64,000 bases of DNA from Planococcus soli (lineage in GTDB: Bacteria; Bacillota; Bacilli; Bacillales_A; Planococcaceae), in contig NZ_WXYN01000012.1 in assembly GCF_016881065.1 (NCBI RefSeq), positions 272,224 to 336,223 of the forward strand, given 5' to 3'. Under the pieces are notes generated by a model. That model was not told the origin of the DNA and did no database searches. It worked only from the letters and a program-made list of their open reading frames with translations. Position numbers and translations under genes: made by a program. This document shows positions 38,341-47,220 of this stretch, one piece after another. How positions within the stretch are numbered: position 1 is the first letter of the stretch; every line of letters starts with the position of its first letter.

Positions 38341-39299
38341 AGTTTTTCTTTATTAGGTACGTCCGATTCCGCAATGAACCCGTGTTTTCCAAATCGAGAG
38401 TTGCCAACAGCCGGGAAGCGGCATAAGGAGAGTCAAGGTTGCAAAATTGCCGAAGCTGCCGGTTGCTCAGCTGAGTATGAATCAACGAAAAGTACTCCTG
38501 GACGGCATATTGAAAAGCAAAATGGTCTATCTTTAAGCATTTTCTGCAGCTCCATCCTGCTTTATGTTTCCGTTCCATCGTATGCTTTTTACAGTTTATA
38601 CAAAGGATTCCTGCCTGCAATTCCTTGGGATCAATAAAGTAGAGTTGGCATAAGGGTTGCCGTTTGTATGGAGTTTGAAATTTTTGAAGAAGCTTATCAA
38701 TTTTCGCTAAATTTTGGTTGGAGGTTTTTTGAGGAAAGTTCTGGAGTATGGCGAATAGATGATCGATGAGTTGATACGTTTTGCATACAAAGTGAGTTGA
38801 AGGTTTGGTAATGAACTCGCACTGTTTGGATGTAAAAACAACGATGCCTTCGATTGGCAAATTGATTTTGTGCTGCTTGAAGAATTTCCTGAGGAAGCGC
38901 ATATTCTTATTCAATTGGCTCGTCGGATCTTCCATGACGGTTCGTCCACCTTCTGAATCTGTTCTCCAAAATTCGCCGGTTTGATTGTCAAAATTGAGCT
39001 GGCCGCTGATGTTTTTCGACTCAATAATAATCGCACCGCGTTCTGTCAGCAGTAAGCCGTCCATCTGAACTCCCCATTCGCCCGACGATAAGCAAATGTT
39101 TCGAAAGAAATCGATGGTTTTCTTCCGGATGGAATTCAACCAACTTCCGTGCGAGCCGATCTTCTCCCCGGCTTCCGGCAGACGCTCTATACAACTCGAC
39201 TTGAAGAAATTGGCGTTTCGGATGATTGTCGGGCAGCCGGTACAACAATCTTTCCAGCGACTCCGTTTCTGATAGCAAAACAACCTCTTTTTTGCTCAT
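38339..39299 (-). pseudogene. NERD-domain nuclease-related protein, frameshifted
   Basis: The N-terminal part (MSKKEVVLLSETESLERLLY onwards, about 67 codons from ATG 39299, ribosome site GGGAGGTG) and the remainder are in different frames. The frame must change by one nucleotide near 39086-39101, where CATTTGCTTATCG would need an extra base to read through as HL-LSSGEWGVQMDG. The second part has the NERD core with MDGLLLTERGAIIIESKNIS and a C-terminal CxxC pair (CINCKK...CRKC). NERD proteins are predicted DNA-processing enzymes. This is either a recent mutation or a sequencing error. Confidence 0.75.
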
Positions 39300-39454
39300 T
39301 GAGCACCTCCCTGTAGAATAACTAGAGTATAGCATTGCGCGATTCTTCTTTCCGTAATATTTATATTTGATTTCTATTGATTTTCCGAGTTCTTCAAGGA
39401 CAAAAAACTTGAACGGATGCTTTTCGCCAGCGAAAAGCGAAAGTTCCAGGGATT

Positions 39455-39580
39455 GTTTGCGGAATACAGGACTTTGTTTGCGTAATACATCGCTTTGTTT
39501 GCCGGATATCTCATTTTGTTTGCGGAATAACGGACTTTATTTGCATAATACAACGGTTTGTTTGCAAAATCGTCGCACCC
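39455..39580. repeat. Tandem repeat, six 21-bp units
   Basis: Six contiguous 21-bp units, typical form GTTTGCGGAATACAGGACTTT. GTTTGC is conserved in five units and ATTTGC in the other. The period of 21 keeps frame: the minus strand reads as heptads ANKxxYx (ANKVRYS, ANKMRYP, ANKAMYY, ANKVLYS) inside an 82-codon open frame, and the plus strand as CLRNTxL. The open frame has no clear ribosome site. An extra lone GTTTGCGGAATACA lies at 38296. The units divide a 320-bp gap between the M42 peptidase and the NERD gene. Confidence 0.8.
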
Positions 39581-39582
39581 AC

Positions 39583-39615
39583 TAAAAAACCCTTTCGCAA
39601 AAAGCGAAAGGGTTT
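39583..39615 (-). terminator. Terminator after the M42 peptidase gene
   Basis: Perfect 12-bp stem AAACCCTTTCGC (39588-39599) with GCGAAAGGGTTT (39604-39615), loop AAAA. T residues follow on the minus strand. Confidence 0.9.
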
Positions 39616-39622
39616 CAATCAT

Positions 39623-40711
39623 CTATTCGAATGTAATGCGCGTGACCGTGTCTCTATCTAGCTTCTTGATTACTTCGATAATCAGCTTTACTGCGTTTTC
39701 ATAATCGTCGCGGTGCAGGATGCCTGCGTGCGAATGGATATAGCGAGTCGCAACACCGATCGCCAGGGCAGGAACGCCGTTTGCCGTTAAATGGATAGAA
39801 CCGGCATCTGTCCCGCCGCCTGCAATCGTTTCGAATTGATATGGAATGCCAGCTTCTTCAGCTGTATCCACAACAAGCTCCCGCAAGCCGCGATGCGAAA
39901 TCATCGATGCATCGAACAGCAGCAATTGCGGTCCGTCGCCCATTTTGCTGTTCGACTCTTTGCTGGTGATTCCCGGTGTGTCGCCGGCAATGCCAACGTC
40001 CACTGCAAAACCGATATCCGGTTGAATTTGAGCCGTTGCCGTCTTGGCACCGCGCAAGCCGATTTCTTCCTGAACCGTACCTACTCCGTACACAACGTTC
40101 GGGTGGTCGACGCCTTTCAGTCCTTTTAAAACATCGATAGCAATCGCACAGCCGATGCGGTTATCCCAGGCTTTCGCCATTAATAGTTTTTCGTTGTTCA
40201 TCACGGTGAACTCGAAATATGGTGTGACCATATCGCCTGGAGTGACTCCCCACTCTTTCGCTTCTTCGCGTGTTGATGCACCGATATCAATGAACATGTC
40301 TTTGATTTCAACGGGCTTCTTGCGCGCTTCCGGCGATAGGATATGCGGCGGTTTCGAGCCGATCACACCTGTAATTTCCTTGCCGCTGCGCGTTGTGATT
40401 GTCACTCGCTGCGCGAGCATGACTTGCGACCACCAGCCGCCTACTGTTTGGAACTTCAAAAAGCCTTTGTCATCGATTTGGGAAATCATGAATCCGACTT
40501 CGTCCAAGTGGCCGGCCACCATGATCTTCGGTCCGTCAGCCAAACCTTCTTTTTTTGCAATCAAGCTGCCTAAACCGTCCGTTTCAACCGAATCGGCAAA
40601 TGGTGCTATGTATTTTTTCATGACTTCACGCGATTGGCGCTCGTTTCCTGGAATGCCGTTCGCATCTGTCAATTCTTTCAACATCAATTGTGTTTCATCC
40701 AATTTTGTCAT
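39623..40711 (-). CDS. M42 family glutamyl/deblocking aminopeptidase (YsdC-like)
   Basis: Di-metal aminopeptidase forming large TET-like assemblies. Metal ligands are visible in order: His in VAGHLDEVG (about 68), Asp in [10 protein letters not shown], Glu pair in VQEEIGLRG, Asp in FAVDVG and His in YIHSHAG. Full length at 362 aa. It holds the place of B. subtilis ysdC, with its own promoter and terminator. The peptide substrates are not known. Confidence 0.93.
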   Translation of the reverse strand: MTKLDETQLMLKELTDANGIPGNERQSREVMKKYIAPFADSVETDGLGSLIAKKEGLADGPKIMVAGHLDEVGFMISQIDDKGFLKFQTVGGWWSQVMLAQRVTITTRSGKEITGVIGSKPPHILSPEARKKPVEIKDMFIDIGASTREEAKEWGVTPGDMVTPYFEFTVMNNEKLLMAKAWDNRIGCAIAIDVLKGLKGVDHPNVVYGVGTVQEEIGLRGAKTATAQIQPDIGFAVDVGIAGDTPGITSKESNSKMGDGPQLLLFDASMISHRGLRELVVDTAEEAGIPYQFETIAGGGTDAGSIHLTANGVPALAIGVATRYIHSHAGILHRDDYENAVKLIIEVIKKLDRDTVTRITFE

Positions 40712-40745
40712 TACTTCGACCTCCTAAATAGTTTATCGCTCACTT

Positions 40746-40774
40746 AGTATAATAGAATACCAGATAATTATCAA
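40746..40774 (-). promoter_or_regulatory. Sigma-A promoter of the M42 peptidase gene
   Basis: Minus-strand TTGATA (40769-40774), 17-nt spacer, TATACT (40746-40751), about 35 bp upstream of the start codon. Confidence 0.65.
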
Positions 40775-40786
40775 AACATTCGTTTA

Positions 40787-41272
40787 TCAGTAGCCATTGT
40801 GCTGCCGATCAAAGTTGGTCTTGTTCTTTTGGATATAGGCCTCGAGCACCTCGTCATAGCTGAACTCCAATGCCAGTGCCAGTCCGCCATAGCAGCTCCA
40901 AATAGCCACATAGTTCGACATTGAATAATCTTCAAGAAATTCCTGAATCGCTTTTTGTGTCACCAGGAACAGCTCCGTCAAATCTTTTTCATCAATTGCT
41001 TCCGGCCACGCTTCCAATGTGTCCAACTTTTTTTCGATGCCAAGCGACAGCAAAAAATGGATTGAATCGACATATTCCTCCAGAATGACTGAACGCTCGG
41101 ACGGACCTTTCGTGCTCCAAAACTTGAAACAACGTGTTTCGTTCGCCAGTTCTGCCAATTCCACTAATAAAGCCAGGCCTTTTCTGCGAAAAACATCTTC
41201 GCTGATTCCCTGGCTTGATTGAATAAAGCGATCCAATTCTGCCTGCATTTCGAACAATTCCTGCAACTTCAT
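40787..41272 (-). CDS. Dimeric all-alpha dUTP diphosphatase
   Basis: MazG-related dUTPase that hydrolyses dUTP to dUMP and PPi. In 161 aa the acidic metal motifs ELAELANE (about 38-45) and EEYVDSIHFL (about 65-74) are typical of the dUTPase_2 family, with the conserved FKFWSTKGPS between them. ATG 41272 follows AAGGAGAG. The gene is divergent from ysdB. Confidence 0.88.
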   Translation of the reverse strand: MKLQELFEMQAELDRFIQSSQGISEDVFRRKGLALLVELAELANETRCFKFWSTKGPSERSVILEEYVDSIHFLLSLGIEKKLDTLEAWPEAIDEKDLTELFLVTQKAIQEFLEDYSMSNYVAIWSCYGGLALALEFSYDEVLEAYIQKNKTNFDRQHNGY

Positions 41273-41302
41273 AAAAATCTCTCCTTTTATTAGAATAAAT
41301 CT

Positions 41303-41328
41303 TGAAACCAAACTACTTTTCACTCGTA
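41303..41328 (+). promoter_or_regulatory. Sigma-W-type ECF promoter of ysdB
   Basis: TGAAAC (41303-41308), exactly 16 nt, then CGTA (41325-41328), a full match to the sigma-W consensus TGAAAC-N16-CGTA. It lies 40 bp upstream of the ysdB start. B. subtilis ysdB belongs to the sigma-W regulon, so an envelope-stress sigma factor is probably conserved here. Confidence 0.85.
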
Positions 41329-41368
41329 TAGATATCAGTAGGACTATGTAACTTAGGGGGTAATTCAA

Positions 41369-41761
41369 ATGGCTTTTCTCATACGCCTCATTGTACTGGC
41401 ATTGATCATCTACTTATTTTACCGATTGATCCGCTATATCGTAGATCCTAAAAGGAAATTGGATGCCGCCCTTGAATCGGGAACTTATTATTTTCTCGAT
41501 GACGTAAAAAATGTTCAAAAAAACTTTTTTATTGCGCTTCGCGGCGTACTATTCGAAGGCGAAAAATACCTGGGTACCACCAAAAACTCTTTCGAAGTTG
41601 TCACTATTTTTGTCTGGGTGGAAAAACCAGATCAATTGCAGGGCTTCACGAAAGAAGATTTTCACTTTCTCGAAAAGGAAATCTTGATGAATTATCCGGA
41701 AGCCCGCATCAACTGGAAAAATCCGATAGAACGCTTAATGAAGCAAGATGAAGGATCCTAA
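41369..41761 (+). CDS. ysdB: Sigma-W pathway protein YsdB
   Basis: 130-aa protein with one N-terminal membrane helix (about 2-22), then a basic YRLIRYIVDPKRK and a cytoplasmic domain (SGTYYFLDDVKNVQKNFF). It matches YsdB of Bacillus, an envelope-stress protein of unknown biochemical role. ATG follows TAGGGGGTAA. It is plus strand, behind a perfect sigma-W promoter, and its stop lies three bp from that of the convergent DUF1294 gene. Confidence 0.9.
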   Translation: MAFLIRLIVLALIIYLFYRLIRYIVDPKRKLDAALESGTYYFLDDVKNVQKNFFIALRGVLFEGEKYLGTTKNSFEVVTIFVWVEKPDQLQGFTKEDFHFLEKEILMNYPEARINWKNPIERLMKQDEGS

Positions 41762-41764
41762 CGC

Positions 41765-42043
41765 TCATCCATTGTAGAAATTTTGGTAACTCCAGATGAG
41801 GATTGCGATATCGAGCATCGCCAGCACAAGGAATCCAATACGGAAATTGGTATGTTTCGTTTTGTGGCGGAATGCCATCATTCCGAGATAGGCGCCAATG
41901 CCCCCGCCGAATATGGCCACGGTCCATAAGTTCTTTTCCGGAATCCGTTGGCCACGGTGCTGTGCCTGCTGTTTATCGACTTTCATCATGACAAAAGCCA
42001 TGACGGTCAAAATTGCAAAATAGCCAAAGATAATCAAAAACAT
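41765..42043 (-). CDS. DUF1294 family membrane protein (YsdA-like)
   Basis: A 92-aa membrane protein with about three helices. The conserved DKQQAQHRGQRIPEKNLW between helices 1 and 2 and the FGGGIGAYLGMMAFRHKTKH region define DUF1294. Function is unknown. Start ATG 42043 lies seven nt after GGAGGA; a start five codons earlier is inside the ribosome site. Position matches B. subtilis ysdA downstream of rplT. Confidence 0.88.
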   Translation of the reverse strand: MFLIIFGYFAILTVMAFVMMKVDKQQAQHRGQRIPEKNLWTVAIFGGGIGAYLGMMAFRHKTKHTNFRIGFLVLAMLDIAILIWSYQNFYNG

Positions 42044-42060
42044 AGGTTTTTCCTCCATAA

Positions 42061-42092
42061 AAAAAGACTGACGAAAATTCGTCAGTCTTTTT
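42061..42092. terminator. Hairpin terminator between rplT repeats and DUF1294
   Basis: Perfect 15-bp inverted repeat AAAAAGACTGACGAA (42061-42075) with its complement (42078-42092). A and T ends suit either strand; it probably ends the infC-rpmI-rplT transcript, 320 bp beyond rplT. The rest of the gap (42093-42165) shows nothing identifiable. Confidence 0.8.
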
Positions 42093-42165
42093 GTTTTTCG
42101 CTAAACGCCTCAGCATTGCAGCTTTCTAGTTGTGTGATGTCTATGGACTGCAACAAACAGGCGCT

Positions 42166-42417
42166 TGCGCTTTTATTATCCAGCTTCAATGACCTGCTCC
42201 TCGGGTCATAACATAACTTCCTGTGCGGCAAAAGACGCCGCTTCGGAAGTTCATCTTATGCCTGTCGGAGCATAACGGTCATTTACGCTTTTCTTATTAT
42301 CCAGCTTCAGCGACTAGTCCCTCGGGGTCTAAAGTCAGCCCATCTGTGCGGAAAAAGCGCCGCTTCGATGGTCCGCCTTAAGCCTGTCGGGCCTAAACAG
42401 GCGCTTATGCTTTTATT
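42166..42417 (+). repeat. Family B hairpin repeat, two tandem copies after rplT
   Basis: Units at about 42166-42294 and 42295-42417. Each carries TTATTATCCAGCTTCA, CCTCGGG, TGTGCGG, CGCCGCTTC, GCCTGTCGG and ends in GCTTTT. Hairpin pairing is kept with changed bases, for example CTTCC(42229-42233)/GGAAG in the first unit and CCCATC/GATGG in the second. The last unit abuts or overlaps the rplT stop codon. Confidence 0.7.
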
Positions 42418-42775
42418 ACTTAGTTACTGCGTTTTTAGCTTGGTCAACCAATGCTGTGAATGCAGCTGCATCAGATACAGCGATTTCAGCTAGCATTTTG
42501 CGGTTGATGTCGATGCCTGCAACTTTCAATCCGTGCATAAGACGGCTGTATGAAATGTCGTTCAAGCGAGCTGCTGCGTTGATACGTGTGATCCAAAGTC
42601 TACGGAAATCACGTTTTTTGTTGCGACGGTCACGGTAAGCATAGTTACCTGACTTCATCACCTGTTGGTTTGCTACTTTGAAAAGGATGTGCTTTGCACC
42701 ATAATAACCTTTTGCTAATTTAATGACCTTTTTACGACGCTGGCGCGTCACTGTTCCACCTTTTACGCGTGGCAT
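42416..42775 (-). CDS. rplT: 50S ribosomal protein L20
   Basis: Early-assembly 23S rRNA-binding protein, 119 aa, with the basic N-terminus [20 protein letters not shown] and the conserved [21 protein letters not shown]. In Bacillus L20 represses its own operon by acting on the infC leader, here seen at 43765-43915. Third gene of infC-rpmI-rplT, but separated from rpmI by a 167-bp gap containing a repeat. Confidence 0.98.
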   Translation of the reverse strand: MPRVKGGTVTRQRRKKVIKLAKGYYGAKHILFKVANQQVMKSGNYAYRDRRNKKRDFRRLWITRINAAARLNDISYSRLMHGLKVAGIDINRKMLAEIAVSDAAAFTALVDQAKNAVTK

Positions 42776-42822
42776 ATCACATTACCTCCTGCTGAATATA
42801 TAAAATTCGATTTTTTGTTGCA

Positions 42823-42942
42823 TGTCCAGACTTCAGCGCCCAGATTCTCGGGATCATTAGCCAAAGTGGTTATGCGGCAAAAAGCTCCGCTCCGCCTCTT
42901 CGTCTCGTGCCCGCCCAATCTATACGGACGCTTATGCTTTTC
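42823..42942 (+). repeat. Family B repeat between rpmI and rplT
   Basis: Starts TGTCCAGACTTCAGCGCCCAG and ends GGACGCTTATGCTTTTC, with TATGCGGC and AGCTCCGCTCCGCC in the middle. It is a diverged single unit placed inside the ribosomal protein operon, ending at the rpmI stop codon. A transcript of it could fold into a stem between the two cistrons. Confidence 0.6.
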
Positions 42943-43143
42943 TTACTTCATGTTATAGATTAAAGATTTGATGCGTTTCAAGTCGCCTGAAGAAACAAGT
43001 TTCCCTTTGCGAAGTTTACGCTTTTGCTTAGTAGATTTGTTTGCAAATAAGTGGCTAGTGTGTGAGCTGTTGCGTCTTACTTTACCAGTACCCGTTTTTT
43101 TGAAACGTTTTGACGCACCGCTATGGCTTTTCATTTTCGGCAT
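42943..43143 (-). CDS. rpmI: 50S ribosomal protein L35
   Basis: 66-aa basic large-subunit protein with the family start [20 protein letters not shown] and [22 protein letters not shown] follows AGGAGG. It lies 27 bp after infC, inside the infC operon. Confidence 0.98.
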   Translation of the reverse strand: MPKMKSHSGASKRFKKTGTGKVRRNSSHTSHLFANKSTKQKRKLRKGKLVSSGDLKRIKSLIYNMK

Positions 43144-43170
43144 TTCGAATTCCTCCTAAACAATGATCTC

Positions 43171-43689
43171 TTATTCTTTTTCGTTGACTGGTGCAAGCAT
43201 CAAGAACATGCTGCGGCCATCCATTTTAGGGCGCTGTTCAACCGTCGCAACATCTTTGCACGCTTCTGCGAAACGTTCAAGAACACGTTGTCCGATTTCT
43301 TTGTGCGTAATCGCACGGCCTTTAAAACGAATAGAAGCTTTCACTTTGTCGCCTTTTTCAAGGAACTTGATTGCATTGCGAAGTTTCGTGTTGAAATCGT
43401 GATCGTCAATTGAAGGGCTTAAGCGTACTTCTTTGACGATAATCACTTTCTGATTTTTACGGATTTCACGATCTTTCTTCTGTTGCTCAAACTTGAACTT
43501 ACCGTGGTCCATGATACGAGCAACCGGCGGCTTAGCTTGAGGAGCCACAAGAACAAGATCCAAGTTGACACGAGCTGCAATTTCAAGTGCTTCGTTACGC
43601 GTTTTGATGCCAAGTTGTTCACCGTTTTGATCAATAACTCGCAACTCACGTGCACGAATACCTTCATTTACATTGATGTCTTTGCTAAT
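43171..43689 (-). CDS. infC: Translation initiation factor IF-3 (ATT start)
   Basis: Prevents premature subunit joining and proofreads start codons. No ATG, GTG or TTG starts the full frame. An in-frame ATT at 43689, nine nt after GGAGG, gives [19 protein letters not shown], the family N-terminus, and a normal length of 172 aa. A TTG at 43644 would remove 15 conserved residues. A second ATT at 43695 is too close to the ribosome site. AUU starts are known for infC and let IF-3 limit its own synthesis. An L20-responsive leader precedes it. Confidence 0.93.
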   Translation of the reverse strand: MSKDINVNEGIRARELRVIDQNGEQLGIKTRNEALEIAARVNLDLVLVAPQAKPPVARIMDHGKFKFEQQKKDREIRKNQKVIIVKEVRLSPSIDDHDFNTKLRNAIKFLEKGDKVKASIRFKGRAITHKEIGQRVLERFAEACKDVATVEQRPKMDGRSMFLMLAPVNEKE

Positions 43690-43764
43690 AGTAATCCACC
43701 TCCGGATAGTGTCGCGAATAGCTTAAATGTGTGAACCGGCCGAACCGGTTTACAGGGTTCCGAT

Positions 43765-43915
43765 CAAAACAAAAGCGGATGGACCACAGAGGTCCACCCG
43801 CAAATATGACAACATGCTTCTTTCTGCATGTAAAAGTCAATCGTGTATACCTGCCAACAATCGGTCGATCAGGTGAGAAGCGGGTGCTCCTGCTTGCACA
43901 TATAAGTATTCTATA
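43765..43915 (-). promoter_or_regulatory. L20 leader with terminator, infC operon
   Basis: The minus strand carries GTGCAAGCAGGAGCACCCGC, CAGGTATACACGATTGACTT and TTACATGCAG, conserved blocks of the Bacillus L20 leader, then a perfect-looking terminator stem GCGGGTGGACC/GGTCCATCCGC (43791-43801 with 43775-43785, one G-U pair) and TTTTGTTTT. Excess L20 would favour termination before infC. Confidence 0.9.
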
Positions 43916-43924
43916 ACCTTATTC

Positions 43925-43953
43925 ATAATATCACGCGCCCTAGTGACTGTCAA
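43925..43953 (-). promoter_or_regulatory. Sigma-A promoter of the infC operon
   Basis: Minus-strand TTGACA (43948-43953), 17-nt spacer, TATTAT (43925-43930). It begins six bp after the thrS stop codon and leads into the L20 leader. Confidence 0.8.
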
Positions 43954-43958
43954 CCGTT

Positions 43959-45887
43959 CTAGCGAAGTTCGCTGTGAACCAGTTTGACGAAGTCTTCAAA
44001 AAGCATGCTTTCGGACTTCTGTTCACCGTATTTCCGGACATTGACAGAACCGTCTTCCAGTTCTTTATCACCGATGACCAGCATGTATGGCACTTTTTGC
44101 ATTTGTGCTTCACGGATCTTATAGCCAAGCTTTTCGTCGCGCTCATCAATATCAACGCGGATTTTATGAGATTGCAGTTTTTCCTGCAGCTCTTTTGTAT
44201 AAACACTGTGCGCGTCAAGCGAAACCGGAATCAATTCCACTTGCACTGGTGCAAGCCAAGTCGGGAAAGCTCCTTTGTATTCTTCGATCAGGAACGCAAC
44301 AAAGCGCTCCATTGTCGAAACAACCCCGCGGTGAATAACGACCGGACGGTGCTGTTTGCCGTCTTCGCCGATATACGACAAATCAAAACGTTCCGGCAAA
44401 AGGAAATCAAGCTGGACAGTCGACAGTGTCTCTTCTTTGCCAAGAGCTGTTTTCACCTGGACATCCACTTTCGGTCCGTAGAATGCGGCTTCGCCTTCAA
44501 CTTCTGTATAATCGATTTCCAGCTCATCCATCGCTTCTTTCAGCATCGCCTGAGCACGGTTCCACATGGCGTCGTCGTCAAAGTATTTTTCTTTATCCGC
44601 TGGATCACGGTAAGACAAACGGAACGAATAATCCTTGATGTCAAAATCCTTATACACTTCAACTACTAAATTCACCACGCGCTTAAACTCTTCTTTAATT
44701 TGGTCAGGTCGGACAAAGATGTGAGCGTCATTCAGCGTCATCCCGCGAACACGCTGCAGTCCTGATAATGCGCCTGACATTTCATAGCGGTGCATCAATC
44801 CGAGTTCTGCAATACGGATCGGCAGCTGGCGGTATGAATGAATGCCTTGTTTGAAAATCATCATATGATGCGGGCAGTTCATCGGACGCAAGACCAATTC
44901 TTCGTTGTCCATTTTCATAACCGGGAACATGTCTTCCTGGTAATGATCCCAGTGGCCGCTAGTCTTGTACAGTTCTACACTGCCCATAACAGGAGTATAG
45001 ACGTGGTCATAGCCCAAACGCTCTTCTTTGTCGACGATATAACGTTCGATGATGCGGCGAATTGTCGCACCTTTTGGCAGCCACATTGGCAAGCCTTGGC
45101 CAACCTTTTGGGAGTTCATGAATAAATTCAATTCTTTCCCGATTTTACGGTGGTCGCGTTCTTTTGCTTCTTCCAGCATTTCAAGATGCGCTTTCAAATC
45201 TTCTTTTTTGAAGAAAGCAGTTCCGTAGATGCGCTGAAGCATTTTGTTGTCGCTGTTCCCTCTCCAATACGCTCCGGCTACACTCAATAATTTAAACTCT
45301 TTCAATTTTCCAGTCGACGGTACATGAATTCCCCGGCAAAGGTCAAAAAAGTCGCCCTGCTCGTAGATAGATACTTGGTCATCTTCCGGAATCGCTTCAA
45401 GCAGTTCCAATTTGTATGGATCCTCAATTGCCGCAAATCGTTGCTGCGCTTCTGCACGTGTTACGTCGTGGCGAATGATCTCGACGTTTTCGTTGATGAT
45501 TTGCTTCATTTCTTTTTCAATCAGCGGCAAATCTTCTGAAGTGATCGCTGATTCTGTATCGATGTCATAATAAAAGCCGTTTTCGATAACCGGACCAACT
45601 CCAAGTTTGGCATCCGGATACATCCGCTTGATCGCCTGTGCCAATAAATGTGCAGTGCTATGGCGCAATACTTCCAATGCTTCGTCGGATTCAGGAGTGA
45701 TGATGGCAATTTCCCCATCTTCTTTTAAAGGTGCACGCAAGTCGACCAGTTGGCCGCCTACTTTGCCGGCCAACGCTTTTTTGCGCAACCCCGGGCTGAT
45801 TGATTGTGCAATTTCTTCAGTAGTTGTGCCCTGTTCAAACTCTTTTACTGCTCCATCAGGGAATTTTAGTTGAATCATGTCTGCCAT
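43959..45887 (-). CDS. thrS: Threonine--tRNA ligase
   Basis: Charges tRNA-Thr and edits mischarged Ser. In 642 aa: N-terminal TGS domain (1-62), editing domain with HSTAH (76-80), class II core with motif 2 around [23 protein letters not shown], zinc ligands in MNCPHH and VVIHRG, and an anticodon-binding C-terminus. ATG follows AAGGAGAG. Controlled by a T-box leader. Confidence 0.98.
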   Translation of the reverse strand: MADMIQLKFPDGAVKEFEQGTTTEEIAQSISPGLRKKALAGKVGGQLVDLRAPLKEDGEIAIITPESDEALEVLRHSTAHLLAQAIKRMYPDAKLGVGPVIENGFYYDIDTESAITSEDLPLIEKEMKQIINENVEIIRHDVTRAEAQQRFAAIEDPYKLELLEAIPEDDQVSIYEQGDFFDLCRGIHVPSTGKLKEFKLLSVAGAYWRGNSDNKMLQRIYGTAFFKKEDLKAHLEMLEEAKERDHRKIGKELNLFMNSQKVGQGLPMWLPKGATIRRIIERYIVDKEERLGYDHVYTPVMGSVELYKTSGHWDHYQEDMFPVMKMDNEELVLRPMNCPHHMMIFKQGIHSYRQLPIRIAELGLMHRYEMSGALSGLQRVRGMTLNDAHIFVRPDQIKEEFKRVVNLVVEVYKDFDIKDYSFRLSYRDPADKEKYFDDDAMWNRAQAMLKEAMDELEIDYTEVEGEAAFYGPKVDVQVKTALGKEETLSTVQLDFLLPERFDLSYIGEDGKQHRPVVIHRGVVSTMERFVAFLIEEYKGAFPTWLAPVQVELIPVSLDAHSVYTKELQEKLQSHKIRVDIDERDEKLGYKIREAQMQKVPYMLVIGDKELEDGSVNVRKYGEQKSESMLFEDFVKLVHSELR

Positions 45888-45966
45888 GCCAATCTCTCCT
45901 TTTAGTTAAATCTGGTGGAAATGCCCGTGCCACAGGGTCTGGCCTGGCATTTCCTTTTTTAAACAC

Positions 45967-46238
45967 AAAAAAGCCCCATCCCAAAAGGGACGAAGCTTTA
46001 GCTCGCGGTTCCACCCTTCTTCTATTCGAAACGGACGAGTCCGTTCGGAATGAAGCTCTGCATCGGCTAACGGGCCGGTTCCGTCAGCTGCTACTAAGGA
46101 GACTGTTCACAGCTGCTGCTCGAAGGCGGTAAGCGGGATTGCCGGTACTTAAGAAGCTTGCAGCCTGGGCTTCTCTCTCTGAAAGTCGTACAAATCCGCT
46201 CATGTCCTTGTCAAGGCATGTAAAATCTTGGTTCGATT
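45967..46238 (-). promoter_or_regulatory. T-box leader of thrS (Thr)
   Basis: Minus-strand order: stem I, a candidate specifier ACC (46144-46146) in AGTACCGG, the T-box AGGGTGGAACCGCG (46004-46017) and a terminator stem AGCTTCGTCCC/GGGATGGGGCT with T residues (45967-45997). The specifier fits the gene. It fills the 400-bp gap between dnaI and thrS where B. subtilis also has ytxC and ytxB. Confidence 0.93.
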
Positions 46239-46244
46239 GTTTTT

Positions 46245-46273
46245 ACTATAAACCGAAATACTGGATAATGCAA
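46245..46273 (-). promoter_or_regulatory. Sigma-A promoter of the thrS leader
   Basis: Minus-strand TTGCAT (46268-46273), 17-nt spacer, TATAGT (46245-46250), just past the dnaI stop and upstream of the T-box. Confidence 0.6.
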
Positions 46274-46284
46274 TAGGTCTGCGG

Positions 46285-47220
46285 TTAATTTCGGCGGTTG
46301 CGACCGTCAAGCTTGACCGGTTTGGTCAGCGCCCGAATCCGTTCCATGATGCGTGCAGCTTTCAAATCTTCTTTCTCGCCGCGCTGCGAATAGGTTAGGT
46401 GATACTCCAGCTCGGAATAGCTGAAATTTGACGACATAAACGTCGGCAACTTCTCAGACATCCGGTAATGGAGAATCGTGCCCAGCACCTCGTCACGTGT
46501 CCAGCTCGACATCGCTTCAGCCCCAATGTCATCAAGCATCAGCACATCGGCCTTTTTGACGTAGTCGACCTTTTCCTGCAGCGTCTGGTCACCGATCGCC
46601 TGTTTCATTTCCCGCATAAATTCCGGGACGAACACCAGCACCGATTTGACATTCATCTCCGCCAATTCGTTGGCGACAGCACTCAGCAAATAAGACTTGC
46701 CGATACCGAATTGTCCATACAGATACAAACCTTTTTCCGGCAAGTTATCGGGGCCGGTTGCTTGATCCAGGAATTCACCGACTGCGCGGAACGCTTCCAT
46801 GCGGCTGTCATCCAGGTCAAATCCGTCGATTGTCGCTTGCATAACTTCTTTTGGCATGTACATGCTGTGGATCAATGATGAAGCATGGCGTTTATTGTCG
46901 CTCGCTTCTTTCAGGCGGCATTTCGTGTAGGAAATTCCGATGGTTCCCCGCTCCAACACCAAATTCGGCTCAAAGCCTTTCAAGTGGTTGATGCAGGCAT
47001 CCAAGCTCGGGCATTTATTGCAGTCATGGGATTGATCGATATACTCGTACAATTTCCCAAGGCCTCTATCGATGGTCGGTGCGTTAATTTCGTCAGCATG
47101 ATTTTCCAGGAATTTTTGGACTCCTGGATGTTCCAGCACTTCTTTGCGCATCTCACTGTACCTCTCAGAAAAAGCAGGCGCATTGACCACACGTTTTAAG
47201 GTTTCGCGAATCGGTTCCAT
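46285..47220 (-). CDS. dnaI: Primosomal protein DnaI (helicase loader)
   Basis: AAA+ loader that places the DnaC-type replicative helicase. The 311-aa protein has an N-terminal helicase-binding domain with zinc ligands C67, C70, C76 and C101, Walker A GQFGIGKS (169-176) and Walker B LMLDDIGAE. Its ATG directly abuts the dnaB stop, so the two are coupled. Confidence 0.96.
   Translation of the reverse strand: MEPIRETLKRVVNAPAFSERYSEMRKEVLEHPGVQKFLENHADEINAPTIDRGLGKLYEYIDQSHDCNKCPSLDACINHLKGFEPNLVLERGTIGISYTKCRLKEASDNKRHASSLIHSMYMPKEVMQATIDGFDLDDSRMEAFRAVGEFLDQATGPDNLPEKGLYLYGQFGIGKSYLLSAVANELAEMNVKSVLVFVPEFMREMKQAIGDQTLQEKVDYVKKADVLMLDDIGAEAMSSWTRDEVLGTILHYRMSEKLPTFMSSNFSYSELEYHLTYSQRGEKEDLKAARIMERIRALTKPVKLDGRNRRN

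Noticed and set aside
39455-39580. Possible CRISPR array
   Set aside because: Units are 21 bp, contiguous and imperfect with no unique spacers, and no cas genes are present.
39374-39622. 82-codon heptad-repeat frame as a gene
   Set aside because: It overlaps the M42 peptidase terminator and lacks a ribosome site; reported as a repeat and finding instead of a CDS.
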